Positions 32,688 to 41,880 are shown, numbered from the stretch's first letter. The stretch: DNA of 64,000 nucleotides from Clostridia bacterium (GCA_017624905.1 JAGAMD010000030.1:30048-94047); one strand, 5' to 3'. Program-made: numbers and translations. Notes: generated by a model from the sequence alone, not told the origin.

Positions 32688-35522
32688 ATGAAGGACAAAA
32701 TAGAAATTAAAGGTGCAAGAGTAAACAACTTAAAGAATATTGATGTTACTATTCCAAGAGATAAGCTTGTTATTTTAACAGGTCTTTCCGGCTCGGGTAA
32801 ATCATCTCTTGCATTTGATACAATTTATGCTGAGGGGCACAGACGCTTTGTTGAGTCGCTTTCCTCATATGCAAGACAGTTTTTAGGTCAACTCGACAAG
32901 CCTGATGTCGACTCAATTGAAGGGCTATCTCCTGCTATTTCAATCGACCAAAAGACAACCTCCAAAAATCCACGCTCAACCGTTGGCACGGTTACTGAAA
33001 TTTACGATTATCTAAGACTTTTATACGCTCGTTTAGGTACTGTGCACTGTCCTGTTTGCGGCAAGGAAATCGAGCAACAAAGTGTTGACCAAATCATAGA
33101 TAAAATTCTTTCTCTACCGGAGGGCGAACGCTTTTTAGTGCTATCTCCCGTTGTGCGTGGCAAAAAAGGCAGACACGAAAAGGTTATTTCAGAGGCTAGA
33201 AAAAATGGCTATGCCAGACTACGTATTGACGATGTGATTTACGATTTAAGCGAGGACATAGAGCTTGAATTGACAAAAAAGCACAATATTGATATAGTAG
33301 TTGACCGTCTTGTAATGAAGGACGGACTTCGTCCTCGTCTTGCTGACTCAGTTGAGAGTGCTTTGCGTGCAAGTGAGGGCAAGGTAAATATCTACACTAT
33401 GCCACGAGAGGGCGAGGGCACGTTATACGAGTTTTCTACTAACTATGCGTGTGAGGAGCACGGAATCAGCTTTGGTGAGCTTGAGCCACGCTCCTTCTCA
33501 TTCAACAATCCATTTGGTGCTTGTCCACATTGTCTTGGCATTGGTGAGATGAGAAATATTTCCCCGGACAAGATAATTCCTGACAAAAGCCTTTCACTAT
33601 CAGAGGGTGCAATACAAGTAAACGGCTTCAAAACAATCGACAAGGAAAGCTGGACAGGTCCACTTTTTGCCGCTGTTTGTGAAAAAATAGGTGCATCTCT
33701 TGACACACCTTTAAAGGACTTTACAAAGGAGCAATTAAATGCTATTTTGTACGGTACAGGCGACGAATATTATACAGTTGACAGATATTTTGCTAAGCAA
33801 CACAGACGACAAACTGTAAAGTTTGAGGGTGTTATAAAGACCATCGAACAAAGAATGGCTATGATGGGCAGTGAGTATTACGAGCAATTCATTGAGGAAA
33901 CTCCTTGCCCTGTTTGTAACGGGCAAAGACTTAATAAACAAGCATTATCTGTTAGAATCGGAGGCAAAAACATTGATGAGTTCTGCCATCTGTCTGTAAC
34001 GAAGGCACTTGAATTTGTGCAAAGCCTCAAGTTTGAAGGTGGAAGGGCTGAGATTTCAAAGGAAATTTTGAAGGAAATCAAAGCTCGTCTCGGCTTTATG
34101 AAGAGTGTTGGTCTTGAATATTTAACTCTTGCAAGAAAGAGTGCTTCTCTTTCAGGTGGAGAGGCACAAAGAATCCGTCTTGCTACTCAAATTGGCTCTT
34201 CTCTTGTTGGCGTATTGTATATTCTTGACGAGCCTAGCATTGGTCTACACCAAAGAGACAATTCAAAGCTAATAAATACACTTAAAAAGCTACGTGATGT
34301 TGGCAATAGTGTAATCGTTGTTGAGCACGACGAGGAAACTATGCTAGAGTCCGATTATATCATAGATATAGGGCCACATGCCGGAGTTCATGGTGGTGAG
34401 GTTGTTGCCTGTGGTACACCAAAGGAAATTATGGAAAATGAAAATTCTATAACCGGTGCTTATTTAAGTGGTAGACGTGAAATAGAAATACCAAAAACAA
34501 GACGCAAGGGCAACGGTAACAAGCTAAAAATTATTGGTGCTCGTGAAAACAATCTTAAAAATATTGATGTTGAAATTCCTCTCGGTTGCTTTGTAGCAGT
34601 AACCGGTGTTTCCGGCTCCGGTAAATCTTCTCTTATAAACAGAATTTTGCTACAAAACCTTTCAAGAACCTTAAATCGAGCAATTACCTATCCCGGCAAG
34701 TGCGACAGAATTGAAGGATACGAAAATCTTGACAAGGTCATAGCAATCGATCAGTCTCCTATCGGACGCACACCTAGGTCAAATCCAGCCACGTATACGG
34801 GTCTTTTTACAGAAATCCGTGATTTGTTTGCGAAAACCCCTGATGCAAAAATGCGTTCATTTGGTCCCGGTAGATTCTCATTTAATGTTAAAGGCGGAAG
34901 ATGTGAATCCTGTGAGGGCGACGGTGTAAAGAAAATCGAAATGCACTTTTTACCTGATGTTTATGTCAAGTGTGATGTATGTAAGGGTAAGCGCTATAAC
35001 AAGGACACCTTAGAGGTTAAGTTCAAGGGCAAAAACATCTCTGATGTGCTTGAAATGACTGCCGAGGAGGGAACACAATTCTTTAGTGAAATTCCTTCAA
35101 TTGCAAAGAAGCTACAAACAATTTGTGATGTTGGTCTTGGCTATATTAAAATCGGTCAATCCTCAACTACATTGTCCGGCGGCGAGGCACAAAGGGTTAA
35201 GCTGGCAACAGAGCTTGCTAAGCGCTCAACAGGAAAAACAATTTATATTCTTGATGAGCCAACAACAGGCTTACACACTGACGATGTTAAGAAGCTAATT
35301 TATGTTTTGCAGAGACTTGTTGAGGGTGGCAACAGTGTTATAGTTATCGAGCATAACCTTGACATAATAAAGACTGCTGACCATATTATCGACCTCGGTC
35401 CCGAGGGTGGCGACGGTGGTGGAACTATCGTTGCAACAGGTACACCTGAGGAAGTAGCAAAGAATCCTAATTCCTATACCGGAATTTATGTTAAAAAGGC
35501 CCTTAATGGCTACAAGGACTAA
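32688..35522 (+). CDS. uvrA: Excinuclease ABC subunit A
   Basis: A 944-residue ABC-type ATPase that finds DNA damage. It has two nucleotide-binding modules, Walker [13 protein letters not shown] near the N-terminus and [13 protein letters not shown] near 645, and two signature motifs (SLSGGEAQR and TLSGGEAQR). Zinc-finger pairs are CPVCGKEIE (about 122) with [17 protein letters not shown], and CESCEGDG / CDVCKGKRY in the C-terminal half. Length is normal for the family. Coupled to uvrB. Terminator at 35524-35553. Confidence 0.97.
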   Translation: MKDKIEIKGARVNNLKNIDVTIPRDKLVILTGLSGSGKSSLAFDTIYAEGHRRFVESLSSYARQFLGQLDKPDVDSIEGLSPAISIDQKTTSKNPRSTVGTVTEIYDYLRLLYARLGTVHCPVCGKEIEQQSVDQIIDKILSLPEGERFLVLSPVVRGKKGRHEKVISEARKNGYARLRIDDVIYDLSEDIELELTKKHNIDIVVDRLVMKDGLRPRLADSVESALRASEGKVNIYTMPREGEGTLYEFSTNYACEEHGISFGELEPRSFSFNNPFGACPHCLGIGEMRNISPDKIIPDKSLSLSEGAIQVNGFKTIDKESWTGPLFAAVCEKIGASLDTPLKDFTKEQLNAILYGTGDEYYTVDRYFAKQHRRQTVKFEGVIKTIEQRMAMMGSEYYEQFIEETPCPVCNGQRLNKQALSVRIGGKNIDEFCHLSVTKALEFVQSLKFEGGRAEISKEILKEIKARLGFMKSVGLEYLTLARKSASLSGGEAQRIRLATQIGSSLVGVLYILDEPSIGLHQRDNSKLINTLKKLRDVGNSVIVVEHDEETMLESDYIIDIGPHAGVHGGEVVACGTPKEIMENENSITGAYLSGRREIEIPKTRRKGNGNKLKIIGARENNLKNIDVEIPLGCFVAVTGVSGSGKSSLINRILLQNLSRTLNRAITYPGKCDRIEGYENLDKVIAIDQSPIGRTPRSNPATYTGLFTEIRDLFAKTPDAKMRSFGPGRFSFNVKGGRCESCEGDGVKKIEMHFLPDVYVKCDVCKGKRYNKDTLEVKFKGKNISDVLEMTAEEGTQFFSEIPSIAKKLQTICDVGLGYIKIGQSSTTLSGGEAQRVKLATELAKRSTGKTIYILDEPTTGLHTDDVKKLIYVLQRLVEGGNSVIVIEHNLDIIKTADHIIDLGPEGGDGGGTIVATGTPEEVAKNPNSYTGIYVKKALNGYKD

Positions 35523-35523
35523 T

Positions 35524-35553
35524 AAAAAAAGGAACGGTAATCCGTTCCTTTTT
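35524..35553. terminator. Terminator between uvrA and the coiled-coil gene
   Basis: Stem AAAAAGGAACGG / CCGTTCCTTTTT with loop TAAT; functional on either strand for the two convergent genes. Confidence 0.85.
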
Positions 35554-35554
35554 C

Positions 35555-36610
35555 TTATGCTCTTTTTCTTGCGTAATAAAGAATCTCGCTTGTATCCTTT
35601 GCAAGCTGTTGGCTGTTTTTTGCTATCTTTGAGCTATACGCATTTTGTATTGCTTGTGCACTTGCAACATTATTAATGCCGGTGCTTACTCTATCCATAG
35701 CTGAGTTAACATCTCCAAGTGCTGCCATTTCAGCTTCGTGTTGCTTTTTCAGTTGTGTGCTAAGTCCTGCAAACCCTCTGTTTATGGAATCCTGCATTCT
35801 GTCAAAGCCACTTTCAATTGAGCCTCTAATTGCTCTTGCTTCTCTTTCAAAAACATCTAACAGCTCATTATGTCTTATGTGTGCATCAGTTTGTAAAAGT
35901 GCGTCTCTTACATCAAGTGCTCTGCCTGAATATATATAGTGAATTATCAAGTCAACGTTTGCAAAATCACATTCCTTGATGTAATTTTGATAGTTTTCCA
36001 GTAAGCAATTATATGTTATTTTTACAAGGGGTATGCTTATTTTTAGCTGTTCCTCAAGCTCTGCCTCTGCTTCCTTTTTCAAGGATGTAAGCTCCAAGTT
36101 TCTTGCACCAAGACCTTCTCTTTTTTCAGCCTTTTCGTTTATATAATCACTTGCACTTTTTAGCTCCTTGATATTGTAAGTAAGATCCTTGATGTTTGGT
36201 GGGAGCTTTGGAAATAAAAGTATAAACAATCCAAGCACAGGTAAAATTGCCGATAAAGCTATGCAAACGCCTATCATTAGTGCATCTGCTCCATTACCTA
36301 GGTTTGACATCTCATCAAGTGCTCTGCTTATTGAGAAATAAGTACCAATAAAGCATCCAACAACTATTAAAATTCTAATAGCCAGCTTAATGCTAAAGGC
36401 TACAATTCCACTGATTGCCTTCTTTTTTCTCTCCTCGTTATATGGAATACTGTCGTTATCTTGTAAACGATATTCATTATTCTTTATTTCGTTGTCTGAT
36501 TTTTCTATCTTTTCCTTTATAGCTCTTAGCTTGTCTGCCTCGTTTGCTATTACCGAGAGTCCTGCTTTAATTGAGTAAAGCTCACTCATTATCACTTCTT
36601 GATTTTCCAT
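35555..36610 (-). CDS. Membrane coiled-coil protein, unknown
   Basis: A 351-residue protein without a signal peptide. Residues 1-60 are helical and charged, two membrane segments (about 68-92 and 103-128) follow, and the rest is a helical tail with heptads. A block GRALDVRDALLQTDAHIRH (about 226-245) is followed by EREARAIRGSIESGFDRMQDSINRGFAGL and a C-terminal NSQQLAKDTSEILYYARKRA. Its tail layout resembles that of the protein at 4468-6210, with a YxxSGR-type motif before the helices. The ATG at 36610 follows AAAGGAGAC. I do not recognise a function; roles in a membrane complex are possible. Confidence 0.75.
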   Translation of the reverse strand: MENQEVIMSELYSIKAGLSVIANEADKLRAIKEKIEKSDNEIKNNEYRLQDNDSIPYNEERKKKAISGIVAFSIKLAIRILIVVGCFIGTYFSISRALDEMSNLGNGADALMIGVCIALSAILPVLGLFILLFPKLPPNIKDLTYNIKELKSASDYINEKAEKREGLGARNLELTSLKKEAEAELEEQLKISIPLVKITYNCLLENYQNYIKECDFANVDLIIHYIYSGRALDVRDALLQTDAHIRHNELLDVFEREARAIRGSIESGFDRMQDSINRGFAGLSTQLKKQHEAEMAALGDVNSAMDRVSTGINNVASAQAIQNAYSSKIAKNSQQLAKDTSEILYYARKRA

Positions 36611-36671
36611 CTAAGTCTCCTTTAAAATTTATCGAAAAAATTATATCACAAAATAGTTGCTCTGTCAACAA

Positions 36672-37610
36672 TTATACAGCAAACAAAACATTTAAATTTC
36701 TTATATTTGGGCTTTTAATTCTGTCGTTTACACTATATGCGTGGCACTCAAGCTCGGTTGAGTCCTTTCTTGTTAGCTCTTGATTTTTAAGCTCGTTTAT
36801 AATTTCAAGGCTTATACGCTCGATTATTTCTTTTTTGACATCTGCACTCTTTTCGTCATTAGGACTTGATATTAAATATTCAAGCTCGTTTGATAGGTGC
36901 GAAAGAATTGGTAGCTCCTTCAGTGCGTGGAATGTCCATTTATAGTATGGAATATATCTTTTGTTTAGAAGGAAAATTACTTTTAGTGTGGCATTTACAA
37001 ACTCAAATATCGAGAGCTGTGCACCACCTGTTTCTCCTCTTTTTGCACAGCGATTATAGTTATACTGCCCTGCTTGAGCCATAAGTAAAAGGTTGCCTGC
37101 TAGCTTTTTGAGTCTTACATCCTCCGGTAGATATGCAAGCTTTTTTCGTATTTCGGTAAGCTTACCGAGTCCGTCATAAAAAACCTCTCCGTTTGTTGCC
37201 TCAAGTAATGCTTGCTCGGAAATATAAAACCATTGCATAGCAACAATGTCGCCATTTTCGGTTCCTGTTTTTTCTCTAAAGAAATCGCTCATACGAATAA
37301 CTCCGTGGCGACTACCACCAACGGGATTTACGTTGCTTCTTTTATATGACATATACTCCTTTGGTAGCTTTAAATACGCACGTTCTAACAAAAATTCAGA
37401 TTTAGAGTCAACCTCAGCCTCGTCCGGCAAGAATATACAAAAGCCAGGCTCAAAATCGTGGTCCTGTGATATTTCATCATCGTAGCCAAAGCACTCAGAG
37501 CCACTGCCGATAAGACCAATAGCTATCTTGTTTAAAAGCTCAGGAAAATCCTTTAGCATAGGTGCACCATATTCTAGGTAAAATTGTTTAGATAATTCAA
37601 GCCCCTTCAT
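36672..37610 (-). CDS. DUF4037 family nucleotidyltransferase-like protein
   Basis: A 312-residue protein resembling DUF4037. The N-terminal domain contains KIAIGLIGSGSECFGYDDEISQDHDFEPGF (29-58), a GSGSE / D-x-D-x-E pattern like the nucleotide-transfer (NT) fold, and the rest is helical. RBS AAGGAG precedes the ATG at 37610. The first 14 bases overlap the end of the upstream TPR gene, so translation is coupled. The pair recurs in Firmicutes. Possible NT activity is inferred from the motif; substrate unknown. Confidence 0.8.
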   Translation of the reverse strand: MKGLELSKQFYLEYGAPMLKDFPELLNKIAIGLIGSGSECFGYDDEISQDHDFEPGFCIFLPDEAEVDSKSEFLLERAYLKLPKEYMSYKRSNVNPVGGSRHGVIRMSDFFREKTGTENGDIVAMQWFYISEQALLEATNGEVFYDGLGKLTEIRKKLAYLPEDVRLKKLAGNLLLMAQAGQYNYNRCAKRGETGGAQLSIFEFVNATLKVIFLLNKRYIPYYKWTFHALKELPILSHLSNELEYLISSPNDEKSADVKKEIIERISLEIINELKNQELTRKDSTELECHAYSVNDRIKSPNIRNLNVLFAV

Positions 37611-38343
37611 AAATACTCCTTGCGCGTTTGTTTAGCTCGTTTTCATAGAAAAAGTGTCCGTAATAGCCATAAACAGAGGCACACTTTTCACACACAAAGG
37701 CATAATAGCCATCTCTGTTTTGGTACGAGTCTAAAATTTTAGTTGACTTTTCTAGATATTCGTTTATTATGCTCTCCGCCTCAACCTCACCTAGCTCGTT
37801 TTCCTTTAATGTAGCAATATTTAAGTAGGTTATGGCAATTTCAAGCTCACCATTTAGGTTTTGACGCATTATAGATATAGCCTTATTATATAAATTCTCC
37901 GCCTCAGAAAATCTTTTCAAATCAACAAGAGCGAGAGCCATATTGTTATATAATCCTGCTAGTCTTTTATCATTTTCAGCAAGACTGCTTTCATAGATTT
38001 TTTGTGCTTTTTCAAACACAGGTAAGGCTTTTTCTGCCATATCAAAGGCTTTGTATACCGTGGCAGAATTAAGATATGTTGTCCCTGCTCCTATATCGTT
38101 TTCAATGCCCATTTTATTTACAAGGGCTAAAGCAGAGGAAACAGTAGCTAAAGCCTCGTCCCTTCTTGATAGCTTACGATATAGTCCCATAAGCTCATTT
38201 TTTAAAAGGAGCTTTGTACGATTATCTTTTTCGTTTTCCGCCTCATCAAGCCAAAATAAAATGTGCTTTTCGGCTGATTGACAGTCATTTTTTGAAAAAT
38301 ATTCGTCTAGCTTACCTAAAACACGATCAACAGAAATAGACAT
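37597..38343 (-). CDS. Tetratricopeptide-repeat protein
   Basis: A 248-residue cytoplasmic protein with several TPR units of about 34 residues. Clear ones are around AGTTYLNSATVYKAFDMAEKALPVFEKA, LAGLYNNMALALVDLKRFSEAENLYNKAI and LEIAITYLNIATLKENELGEVEAES. These form a scaffold for protein-protein contacts. It is upstream of, and overlaps, the DUF4037 gene, so it is probably a partner or regulator of that protein. RBS AAGGAGC lies before the ATG at 38343. Confidence 0.85.
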   Translation of the reverse strand: MSISVDRVLGKLDEYFSKNDCQSAEKHILFWLDEAENEKDNRTKLLLKNELMGLYRKLSRRDEALATVSSALALVNKMGIENDIGAGTTYLNSATVYKAFDMAEKALPVFEKAQKIYESSLAENDKRLAGLYNNMALALVDLKRFSEAENLYNKAISIMRQNLNGELEIAITYLNIATLKENELGEVEAESIINEYLEKSTKILDSYQNRDGYYAFVCEKCASVYGYYGHFFYENELNKRARSIYEGA

Positions 38344-38448
38344 AATTTGCTCCTTTCATTTTTATAGCTTTATTATATCAAAAATCGCCTTAATTTTCAA
38401 GTATATTGAGTGGCGGACTTGAATAGAATTATAAAAAGAGGTGAGATT

Positions 38449-38976
38449 ATGAAAAAGACTTTTTCTCTATGGGCATTATGTGGCTTTGCGTTTGTATCAG
38501 CTTTCGGTACAATTTTACATTATTTATATGAGTGGACAGGTGGCAATGCTTTTATAGCACTTTTCTCCGGTGTAAATGAGTCAACCTGGGAGCATATGAA
38601 GCTACTGTTTTTTCCTATGCTTGTTTTTGCTATTATACAGAGCTTCTTTTTCAAGGACCAAAAGAATTTTTGGTGTGTAAAGCTATATAGCACACTACTC
38701 GGTCTTATATTAATACCTGCAATTTTTTATACATACAATGGCGTTGTCGGCAAAAGTCCTGACTGGATTAATATAGCTATTTTCTTTATTTCCGCTGCTA
38801 TTGCCTACTATTTTGAATCAAGACTGTTTAAGAGTGGCAAAATAAAATGTGAGCGAAAGAAAATCGCAATTCTGTCATTTGTGATTATTGCTGTTTTGTT
38901 TGGCTTGTTTACATTTTTCACACCAAGACTGGGAATTTTTCTTGATCCTGTCTTAGGCGGTTATGGAATAAGCTAA
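38449..38976 (+). CDS. DUF6512 family membrane protein
   Basis: A 175-residue integral membrane protein with about five hydrophobic segments. The distinctive N-terminal block GTILHYLYEWTGGN...FSGVNESTWEHMKLLFFP (about 20-56) matches the DUF6512 family. The start is the ATG at 38449, which has AGAGGTGAG upstream; the frame extends 13 residues further without a ribosome site. It stands alone, with a terminator at 38982-39015. Function unknown; conserved His and Glu residues in the first loop (HYLYEW, ESTWEH) are of interest. Confidence 0.85.
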   Translation: MKKTFSLWALCGFAFVSAFGTILHYLYEWTGGNAFIALFSGVNESTWEHMKLLFFPMLVFAIIQSFFFKDQKNFWCVKLYSTLLGLILIPAIFYTYNGVVGKSPDWINIAIFFISAAIAYYFESRLFKSGKIKCERKKIAILSFVIIAVLFGLFTFFTPRLGIFLDPVLGGYGIS

Positions 38977-38981
38977 TTAAT

Positions 38982-39015
38982 ATGCCTCAAGGTTGCCTAA
39001 CCCTTGAGGCATATT
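38982..39015 (+). terminator. Terminator of the DUF6512 gene
   Basis: Stem ATGCCTCAAGG / CCTTGAGGCAT with loop TTGCCTAAC and a short T tract. Confidence 0.7.
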
Positions 39016-39045
39016 TGTAATTATAAGATTTTTGATAAATTTTAC

Positions 39046-39074
39046 TTGACAAGGCAAAAATTTAAGAGTATAAT
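39046..39074 (+). promoter_or_regulatory. Consensus promoter of tRNA-Gln
   Basis: TTGACA at 39046-39051, a 17-base spacer and TATAAT at 39069-39074: both boxes match the sigma-A consensus exactly. The start is predicted about 5 bases before the mature tRNA. Confidence 0.9.
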
Positions 39075-39085
39075 ATCTGTGTTAT

Positions 39086-39159
39086 TGGGGATTTGTGTAA
39101 AGGTAGCACAGCAGACTCTGACTCTGTATGTCTGGGTTCGAATCCTAGATCCCCAGCCA
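39086..39159 (+). tRNA. tRNA-Gln (anticodon CTG)
   Basis: A 74-base cloverleaf with encoded CCA. Acceptor TGGGGAT pairs ATCCCCA, D-stem GTG/CAC, anticodon stem GCAGA/TCTGT with loop CTCTGAC giving anticodon CTG (reads CAG), variable loop, T-stem CTGGG/CCTAG with TTCGAAT, discriminator G then CCA. The U1-A72 pair is the usual mark of bacterial glutamine tRNA. A consensus promoter lies immediately upstream and a terminator immediately downstream. Confidence 0.97.
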
Positions 39160-39232
39160 TAGAAAAAGCGACCACCATTTCGGTGGTCGCTTTTTCTATC
39201 TATGGCTTGTGGTTCTACGGATTCGAACCCAG
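39132..39232. repeat. Large palindrome duplicating the tRNA-Gln 3' end around its terminator
   Basis: From the T-stem of tRNA-Gln (39132) through the terminator hairpin to 39232 the DNA is one imperfect inverted repeat of about 100 bases. The left arm is the T-arm, acceptor 3' strand, CCA and AGAAAAAGCGACCACC; the right arm, read on the minus strand, repeats CTGGGTTCGAATCC, a diverged GTAGAACCACAA segment, GCCATAG and AGAAAAAGCGACCACC. The centre is the five-base loop of the terminator (39177-39181). Confidence 0.75.
39161..39197. terminator. Terminator of tRNA-Gln
   Basis: Stem AGAAAAAGCGACCACC / GGTGGTCGCTTTTTCT with loop ATTTC; the T-run lies inside the 3' arm. Confidence 0.85.
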
Positions 39233-39426
39233 TTCTAAAATCGCTTTGCGATTTTGGATTGGGTGCGCAAGCAAGGCTAAAGCCGAAGTCTGCTTGCAAG
39301 CGAGAGGCTAGCCGAAGCTCATTTTCACGTAGGGAAAATGCCTCCTAGTTCCCTAGATGATGTTAGATATTGAGAGAGTTTTTGCTAAAGATAAACCTCG
39401 TCCCTTGTCTCCATCTCTTGTCTCTC
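39233..39426. other. Hairpin-rich non-coding spacer
   Basis: Contains AAAATCGC / GCGATTTT (39236-39254), GCAAGC / GCTTGC and GGCTAGCC-type palindromes, then plain sequence to the next gene. No coding potential is seen. Confidence 0.5.
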
Positions 39427-39942
39427 CTATGGTCTTGGGAAATCAACAAAAATTCCTGTATTATACAAAAGATCTCCACGATAAGAATTCTCCGGCCTCC
39501 AGTCTTTTTCTTTTTCTAATATGTATATAGACCATAAGCCAACATTATCTTTATCTTTGCTGTCTTTTGTAACAGCCTTTGTTGCTATTCTGAAAACACC
39601 TTTTGTGGTTGTTATATCACACGAAGAATGATAAAATATTTCAACATATCCATCTATTCTAGATATATCATCCATAGTTCCCATATCTTCATACTCTAAG
39701 TATTCACCATCATAATATGAAAAAAGTTCTTGTGCTTTAGTCTCAAAATCATCAATTTCTTTAAGGGCGTTTTTCGCAAATAGTTTTTTTAAAGCATCTT
39801 GATCTGATTTTTCGATAGAATCTATAATTTTTTCTACCATTTTTTCCGGATCTGTATCAATAGAATTAACCATAAATAGCCCTCGACAAGAGCTTAAAAG
39901 TAATACCGGAAATATTAAAAATAAAACTAAAAATTTTTTCAT
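39427..39942 (-). CDS. DUF5104 family lipoprotein
   Basis: A 171-residue predicted lipoprotein. The signal peptide MKKFLVLFLIFPVLLLSSC ends in the lipobox LLSSC with the lipidated Cys at 19. The mature part begins with an acidic region (DTDPEKMVEKIIDSIEKSDQDALKKLF) that matches the DUF5104 pattern, followed by an alpha/beta domain resembling NTF2-like folds, including a late LWSIYILEKE. It should be anchored to the outer face of the membrane. RBS AGGAGC precedes the ATG. Function unknown. The codons are AT-rich. Confidence 0.82.
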   Translation of the reverse strand: MKKFLVLFLIFPVLLLSSCRGLFMVNSIDTDPEKMVEKIIDSIEKSDQDALKKLFAKNALKEIDDFETKAQELFSYYDGEYLEYEDMGTMDDISRIDGYVEIFYHSSCDITTTKGVFRIATKAVTKDSKDKDNVGLWSIYILEKEKDWRPENSYRGDLLYNTGIFVDFPRP

Positions 39943-40031
39943 AAATAGCTCCTGTTTAAATACGCATAGGTTTTATCAAAATCAATTATGAATCAAGTAT
40001 TAATTAGGACAACCCACCGTCGCTGTTTTCC

Positions 40032-40394
40032 TTACAACAATTTATATTTTTGAAGCCAAACATGCCATCCCATTTGCTCAGCTGGATCTGATTTGTCAGA
40101 ATGTTTTTGTATAATGCTCTTAATTATTTCTTTTTGATTTTCATCAACTTGCATGAATTCTATCGCACAAGCAGCACAACAAATTCTAACATTTTCATCT
40201 TCATGATTAAGTAAATATAAGAAATCGCAAGTCTTATTTGAATAAAAATCAGCAATATATTTAGCATTTTTTCTATAAATAGCTACACCTCTATTGCTTT
40301 TTCGAATCGATTTCATATCCGAATAATCAATTATTGACTCTGCTATATTTACTCCACGTAAAAAATCGTGTAAACATTTTTCATATGATTTCAT
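40032..40394 (-). CDS. Small helical protein, DUF2019-like
   Basis: A 120-residue cytoplasmic protein, all alpha-helical, with a HEAT-like segment FLYLLNHEDENVRICCAACAIEFMQV (about 58-83) and a C-terminal tryptophan motif GWHVWLQKYKLL. The overall length, the ED-x-V-R pattern and the C-terminal GWxxWL resemble the DUF2019 group, but I am not certain. DUF2019-type proteins are sometimes found with polymorphic toxins as immunity factors; no toxin is seen here. RBS GAGGAT precedes the ATG at 40394. Confidence 0.6.
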   Translation of the reverse strand: MKSYEKCLHDFLRGVNIAESIIDYSDMKSIRKSNRGVAIYRKNAKYIADFYSNKTCDFLYLLNHEDENVRICCAACAIEFMQVDENQKEIIKSIIQKHSDKSDPAEQMGWHVWLQKYKLL

Positions 40395-40504
40395 ATTTAA
40401 TATCCTCTAAACATTCTTATTTAACCTTCTAATTATATTATACAACACCGCTTTTTGGTTGTCAAGAATTGCAAGAAGACCGTTTTTTCAATGTCTTTGT
40501 ATTA

Positions 40505-40534
40505 TTGACTTTCACTACATATGTGTGGTAAAAT
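40505..40534 (+). promoter_or_regulatory. Promoter of the fucosidase transcript
   Basis: TTGACT at 40505-40510, 18-base spacer, TAAAAT at 40529-40534. Transcription would start at about 40541, just before a ribosome site and a tiny ORF. Confidence 0.6.
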
Positions 40535-40551
40535 GTTAACGAGGTGATTTT

Positions 40552-40593
40552 ATGACAAAGCAAGAGGTTTTAGATGGTGCTCTTGCTTTTTAA
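40552..40593 (+). promoter_or_regulatory. Tiny leader ORF with embedded terminator hairpin
   Basis: ATG at 40552 is preceded by GAGGTGATTT and opens a 13-codon frame (MTKQEVLDGALAF) ending in TAA at 40593. The DNA of the frame folds into AAGCAAGAG (40558-40566) / CTCTTGCTT (40580-40588), with a T-rich 3' side, so translating the frame would disrupt a terminator-like hairpin. Such a layout fits attenuation of the downstream fucosidase gene, but it might also be the remnant of a truncated gene. Confidence 0.45.
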
Positions 40594-40620
40594 AAAGAAA
40601 GCTTCAAAAGAGGTATAACT

Positions 40621-41847
40621 ATGATAATCGAAAAACGCATTAAGGAATTTGAAAAATTAGGATTTGGAATGTTTGTGCACTTTGGTCTTTACAGTGTACA
40701 CGGCAAGGGCGAATGGGCACACAATATAAACATCACACCTAAGGATTACGAAAAGCTATTTTATTCCTTTAATCCTGACAGGGACTGGGCAGAAAATCTT
40801 GTTTTGACTGCAAAAAATGCCGGTTGTAAGTACATCACTCTTACAACAAGACACCACGACGGCTTTTCACTTTATGACACCTGTGGGCTAAATGAATACG
40901 ATGCGCCACACTCACCTTGTGGTCGTGATTTAATCCGTGAGTTTGTTGATGCTTGTAACAAGCACGGGGTTATTCCGTTTTTCTATCACACGCTTCTCGA
41001 CTGGCACGAAAAGAGCTACAAGGAAAATTTTCCAGAGTATTTAAAATATTTACGTGCAAGTATAGAAATCCTTTGCAAAAACTATGGCAAGATAGGCGGA
41101 TTATGGTTTGACGGAATGTGGGACAAAAAGGAAGAAAACTGGGAAGAGGACGCACTTTATTCTCTTATTAGAAGCTATCAGCCTGATGCTATGATTATAA
41201 ACAATACAGGTCTTTCTGCTCGTGGTGAGCTCGGTCATATTGAGCTTGACTCAGTTACCTTTGAGCGTGGCCGTCCAAAGCCAATAAATCTTGCTGAGTC
41301 CCCTAAATATATAGCAAGTGAAATGTGCCAAATTTTTGCTAACTATTGGGGTTATGCAAAGAGGGACTTCAGCTTTAAATCTCTTAGCGAAATTATCGAG
41401 GACTTCTGCGTTTGCAGAAGATACGGAGCAAACTATCTTCTCAATGTTGGCCCTATGGCAAATGGTCAGCTCCGTCCACTTGACAAGGCTATGCTTGACG
41501 CGCTTGGTGAATGGAGAGATATTTATAAAGAGGCGCTTTATCTACCTCGTCCAACTGACATTGAGATTGATGGCAAGGAGAAAAACTTCTTGCTTAAGGG
41601 TGATGACTGCTACTATTTCTTTGCACACGACCTAGGAGTAGCCGGCAACGTAAATGTTGAACTGTCAAAGGAAAACCCTAACTGCCATAATGTATTTAAA
41701 TTTGACCAAAAAATTAAATCAATTAAGTGGATTGACAACGGCGAGGATGTTTTCTTTACTCAAGAGGGCGACAAGGTAACTATTGTTACTACACCTCAGC
41801 TATATGGTGAAAACCTAGTTGTAAAAATTGCAAAAATAGAGCTATAA
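40621..41847 (+). CDS. Alpha-L-fucosidase, GH29 family
   Basis: A 408-residue glycoside hydrolase without signal peptide, probably cytoplasmic. GH29 marks are FGMFVHFGLYSVHGKGEWAHN near the N-terminus, TLTTRHHDGFSLYDT (about 77-91), and IGGLWFDGMWD (about 158-168), where the aspartate of the WFDG motif is the expected nucleophile. The C-terminal beta-sandwich is present, but there is no carbohydrate-binding module. The ATG at 40621 has AAGAGGTAT upstream. It would release fucose from glycans. Terminator at 41851-41880. An AraC-type regulator gene follows on the other strand. Confidence 0.9.
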   Translation: MIIEKRIKEFEKLGFGMFVHFGLYSVHGKGEWAHNINITPKDYEKLFYSFNPDRDWAENLVLTAKNAGCKYITLTTRHHDGFSLYDTCGLNEYDAPHSPCGRDLIREFVDACNKHGVIPFFYHTLLDWHEKSYKENFPEYLKYLRASIEILCKNYGKIGGLWFDGMWDKKEENWEEDALYSLIRSYQPDAMIINNTGLSARGELGHIELDSVTFERGRPKPINLAESPKYIASEMCQIFANYWGYAKRDFSFKSLSEIIEDFCVCRRYGANYLLNVGPMANGQLRPLDKAMLDALGEWRDIYKEALYLPRPTDIEIDGKEKNFLLKGDDCYYFFAHDLGVAGNVNVELSKENPNCHNVFKFDQKIKSIKWIDNGEDVFFTQEGDKVTIVTTPQLYGENLVVKIAKIEL

Positions 41848-41850
41848 AGC

Positions 41851-41880
41851 AAAAAATCCGACCATGTGGTCGGATTTTTA
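41851..41880. terminator. Terminator between fucosidase and AraC genes
   Basis: Stem AAAAATCCGACCA / TGGTCGGATTTTT with loop TG or so, bidirectional. Confidence 0.8.

Noticed and set aside
39042-39311. Two open frames covering the tRNA-Gln region
   Set aside because: They run through the tRNA, its promoter and its terminator palindrome, so they are incidental.
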